A stretch of DNA of 64,000 nucleotides from Kosakonia cowanii JCM 10956 = DSM 18146 (lineage in GTDB: Bacteria > Pseudomonadota > Gammaproteobacteria > Enterobacterales > Enterobacteriaceae): NCBI RefSeq assembly GCF_001975225.1, contig NZ_CP019445.1:4278001-4342000 (forward strand), in the 5' to 3' direction. Made by a program: the position numbers and the translations under genes. The notes under the pieces are model-generated. The model had not been told where the DNA came from. It saw only the letters and a list, made by a program, of their open reading frames with translations, and ran no database searches. Of this stretch, positions 61,972-64,000 are shown piece by piece (the stretch's first letter is position 1; each line of letters begins with the position of its first letter).

Positions 61972-62970
61972 TTATTTACCGGTAATTTGCGCCAGGTTGT
62001 CTTTATCAACGCCGACGTAAGGAATACGGACAATCTTGTTCTCAATTTTCCAGGTGGTGCCATCTGCCGCACCTTTGCCATCAGCAAGGTTTTTCGCCAG
62101 ATCGAAGGTCGCTTTCGCCTGGTTGTTGGCATCGTTCAGCACGGTACCGGCCATCGCGCCCGATTTCACCAGCGCCAGCGCTTCTGGCAGTGCATCGACG
62201 CCAAATACCGGAATCGCGGATTTGTTGTGGGCTTTCAGCGCTTCAACCGCACCCATTGCCATCGCATCGTTGTTGGCAATCACCACTTCGATTTTGTTAG
62301 CGTTCGGGCCAGAGAGCCACGCGTCCATTTTGTCTTTCGCCTGGGCGGTGTCCCACATTGCAGTATCTAATGCCAGTTGCTGGGTTTTGATGCCTTTATC
62401 GTTCAGCTCTTTAATCACGTAGGTGGTACGCGCTTCAGCATCCGGGTGGCCCGGCTCGCCTTTCAGCAGCACGAACTGAATCTGACCATCTTTGTTCAGA
62501 TCCCAGCCCGGGTTAGCCGCCCAGTGTTTGGCAATCAGGTCGCCCTGAATCACGCCGGACTCTTTGGAGTCGGTGCCGACGTAGTAAGCTTTGTCATAGC
62601 TATCCAGCGCTTTGCGGGAAGGCTCTTTGTTGAAGAATACGATAGGCACATTCTGGCCGCGCGCTTTCTCGATCACCGTGCCCGCCGCAGCCGGGTCAAC
62701 CAGGTTGATGGCAAGGGCTTTAACCCCTTTTGCCAGCAGGACGTCGATCTGATCATTCTGTTTGGATTGGTCGTTCTGGGAGTCGTTCATCAGCAGCTGA
62801 ACATCCGGTGCTGCTTTACCGTCTTTCTCAATCGCCTTACGCACAACGGACATGAAGTTGTCGTCATATTTATAGATGGTCACACCAATACGGGTATCCG
62901 CTGCGTGTGCGGCTGCGCCAAACAGCATGCTTGCCATGACAGCAGACAGAGTCAACACCTTCTTATTCAT
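61972..62970 (-). CDS. mglB: Galactose/glucose-binding protein
   Basis: A 332-residue periplasmic binding protein, also the chemoreceptor ligand for galactose in E. coli. The signal peptide is at 1-23 (FGAAAHA then ADTRIGVT). Sugar contacts lie in [21 protein letters not shown] and [14 protein letters not shown]. The calcium loop is DLNKDGQIQ. First gene of mglBAC, with CRP and gal-operator sites upstream. Confidence 0.97.
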   Translation of the reverse strand: MNKKVLTLSAVMASMLFGAAAHAADTRIGVTIYKYDDNFMSVVRKAIEKDGKAAPDVQLLMNDSQNDQSKQNDQIDVLLAKGVKALAINLVDPAAAGTVIEKARGQNVPIVFFNKEPSRKALDSYDKAYYVGTDSKESGVIQGDLIAKHWAANPGWDLNKDGQIQFVLLKGEPGHPDAEARTTYVIKELNDKGIKTQQLALDTAMWDTAQAKDKMDAWLSGPNANKIEVVIANNDAMAMGAVEALKAHNKSAIPVFGVDALPEALALVKSGAMAGTVLNDANNQAKATFDLAKNLADGKGAADGTTWKIENKIVRIPYVGVDKDNLAQITGK

Positions 62971-63222
62971 GGTATCTCCGGTTTTATTATATGCAGGGTA
63001 GTGCTTGTGAATAGTGCTCGGCGGGTCAGTATGTTAAGAAGAGGTTACTGACACCCGACGTTCACGCTAAAAAAATTCAATCGTCCGTGTTCGGTAACGC
63101 TCCAGAAGATCGCTTTATCCGATGCTTTTACGTGAACGTCTCATTAAAAATGAATACTCACCGTTACATCGTGTTTCAGCTTCCAAAACGCTGACATCAT
63201 AGTCAGCGCCTTGTTAAGATAC

Positions 63223-63256
63223 TGTGAATTTACTCACAGATTGAAAACGGTTACAT
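63223..63256. promoter_or_regulatory. CRP site and gal operator before mglB
   Basis: A perfect CRP site TGTGA, six bases, TCACA (63223-63238) is followed by a GalR/GalS operator TTGAAAACGGTTACAT (63241-63256). They lie in the 295-base gap between galS and mglB and explain catabolite and galactose control of the operon. Confidence 0.85.
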
Positions 63257-63265
63257 CGCGACGCA

Positions 63266-64000
63266 TTACGAGTTAGTGATCGGCGCCACACTTTGTCGCA
63301 ACGCCACAGAATGACGACGTACCAGCGTAGGCATAAAGCAGTGTGCGGCCTGCGGATCGAGCTTGCCCGCCGCCCCCTGTAGCGCCAGCTCCGTTGCCAG
63401 CCGTGCCATTGACGCCACAGGGTAGCGCACGGTGGTTAATTGCGGATCGGTGTAACGGGCAATGGGGATATCATCGAAACCAATCAGCGACAGATGCTGC
63501 GGCACCGCAATGCCGTTGTCTTTCAGCGCCGTCAGCGCACCCGCTGCCATGCTGTCGTTGTAAGCAAAAACGGCGGTCAATTGCAGATTGCGACCCAGCA
63601 GCTCTACCATCGCCGCCTCCCCGCCCTGCATATCCGGCGAACCGGTGCCAACCCAACTGTCCGGCGCGGCAATGCCCTGCTCTTCCAGTGCGCGGAACCA
63701 GCCCTCTCGGCGTGAATCGTTATCTTCTATCTGATGGCTGGAGGCGAGGTAGCCGATGCGTTGATGGCCATTATTCAGCAGCATGCGCGTCGCCATCACC
63801 GCCCCGCTGACGTTATCAAGGCAGACGCAGCGGTGGGCGTAACCGGGCACCACGCGGTTGATCAGCACCATGCCGGGGATCTGCTCCATAAAGCCCGTCA
63901 GCTCTTCATCGCTGAGCGCTTTTGAGTGCACAATCAGGGCGTTACAGCGCTGACGTATCAGCACCTCAATGGCGTGCCGCTCTTTTTCCGCCTCATGGTA
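63266..64000 (-). CDS. galS: LacI-family repressor GalS (5' end outside the window)
   Basis: The last 245 residues of the mgl isorepressor; the reading frame is open to the window edge and begins with [14 protein letters not shown]. The DNA-binding domain is not in the window. Effector-domain marks are [39 protein letters not shown] and [19 protein letters not shown]. It represses mglBAC until galactose or fucose binds. It precedes mglB on the same strand, as in E. coli. Confidence 0.95.
   Translation of the reverse strand, partial: YHEAEKERHAIEVLIRQRCNALIVHSKALSDEELTGFMEQIPGMVLINRVVPGYAHRCVCLDNVSGAVMATRMLLNNGHQRIGYLASSHQIEDNDSRREGWFRALEEQGIAAPDSWVGTGSPDMQGGEAAMVELLGRNLQLTAVFAYNDSMAAGALTALKDNGIAVPQHLSLIGFDDIPIARYTDPQLTTVRYPVASMARLATELALQGAAGKLDPQAAHCFMPTLVRRHSVALRQSVAPITNS

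Overview
The window is an enterobacterial chromosome segment. The gene order metG, yehR-yehS, btsR-btsS, mlrA-yohO, yehWXY-osmF, bglX, dld, pbpG, yohC-yohD-yohF-yohP, dusC, yohJ-yohK, cdd, sanA, mglCAB, galS is the order known from Escherichia coli at about 46-48 min. Galactan and bgl blocks typical of plant-associated genera such as Kosakonia or Enterobacter interrupt it. No species call is possible from the sequence alone. The backbone is GC-rich, with many REP hairpins between genes.

Layout. 92-4390 holds an enolase-superfamily dehydratase, fbaB and the thiM-thiD operon with its TPP riboswitch. 4391-10419 is an AT-rich island bounded by two identical 66-bp pieces of that riboswitch. It carries a membrane-anchored protein of unknown function, a truncated HNH-type nuclease, a complete IS3-family element, a two-gene operon that looks like the lambda RexA/RexB exclusion pair, and a decayed tyrosine integrase. 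Short repeats spaced by multiples of 12 bp lie near both ends, as integrase arm sites would.

10567-22209 is a galactan utilisation locus: LacI-type regulator, LamB-like porin, standalone PTS EIIB, GH42 beta-galactosidase, GH53 endo-galactanase and an ABC importer with its own ATPase. Galactan fragments would enter by the porin, be cut in the periplasm, be imported by the ABC system and be hydrolysed in the cytoplasm. 22324-24894 holds an alcohol dehydrogenase-like gene, an RcnB-family protein, an acetyltransferase and a REP-flanked noncoding element. 24902-45100 is core backbone.

45101-47377 has a tandemly duplicated REP-plus-terminator unit, then a periplasmic metallo-beta-lactamase-fold protein divergent from a LysR regulator. 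47394-54079 is a beta-glucoside operon read leftward: OprD-like porin, secreted SurE-family phosphatase, BglG antiterminator, BglF PTS permease, BglB. It has two BglG-type RNA antiterminator/terminator switches, one before the porin and one inside the operon. 54209-64000 returns to the backbone (dusC, yohJK, cdd, sanA, mglBAC, galS), with two small genes between sanA and mglC.

The main discovery candidates are the use of a TPP riboswitch as a chromosomal attachment site, the Rex-like pair carried there, and the unusual bgl operon containing a SurE-like phosphatase.
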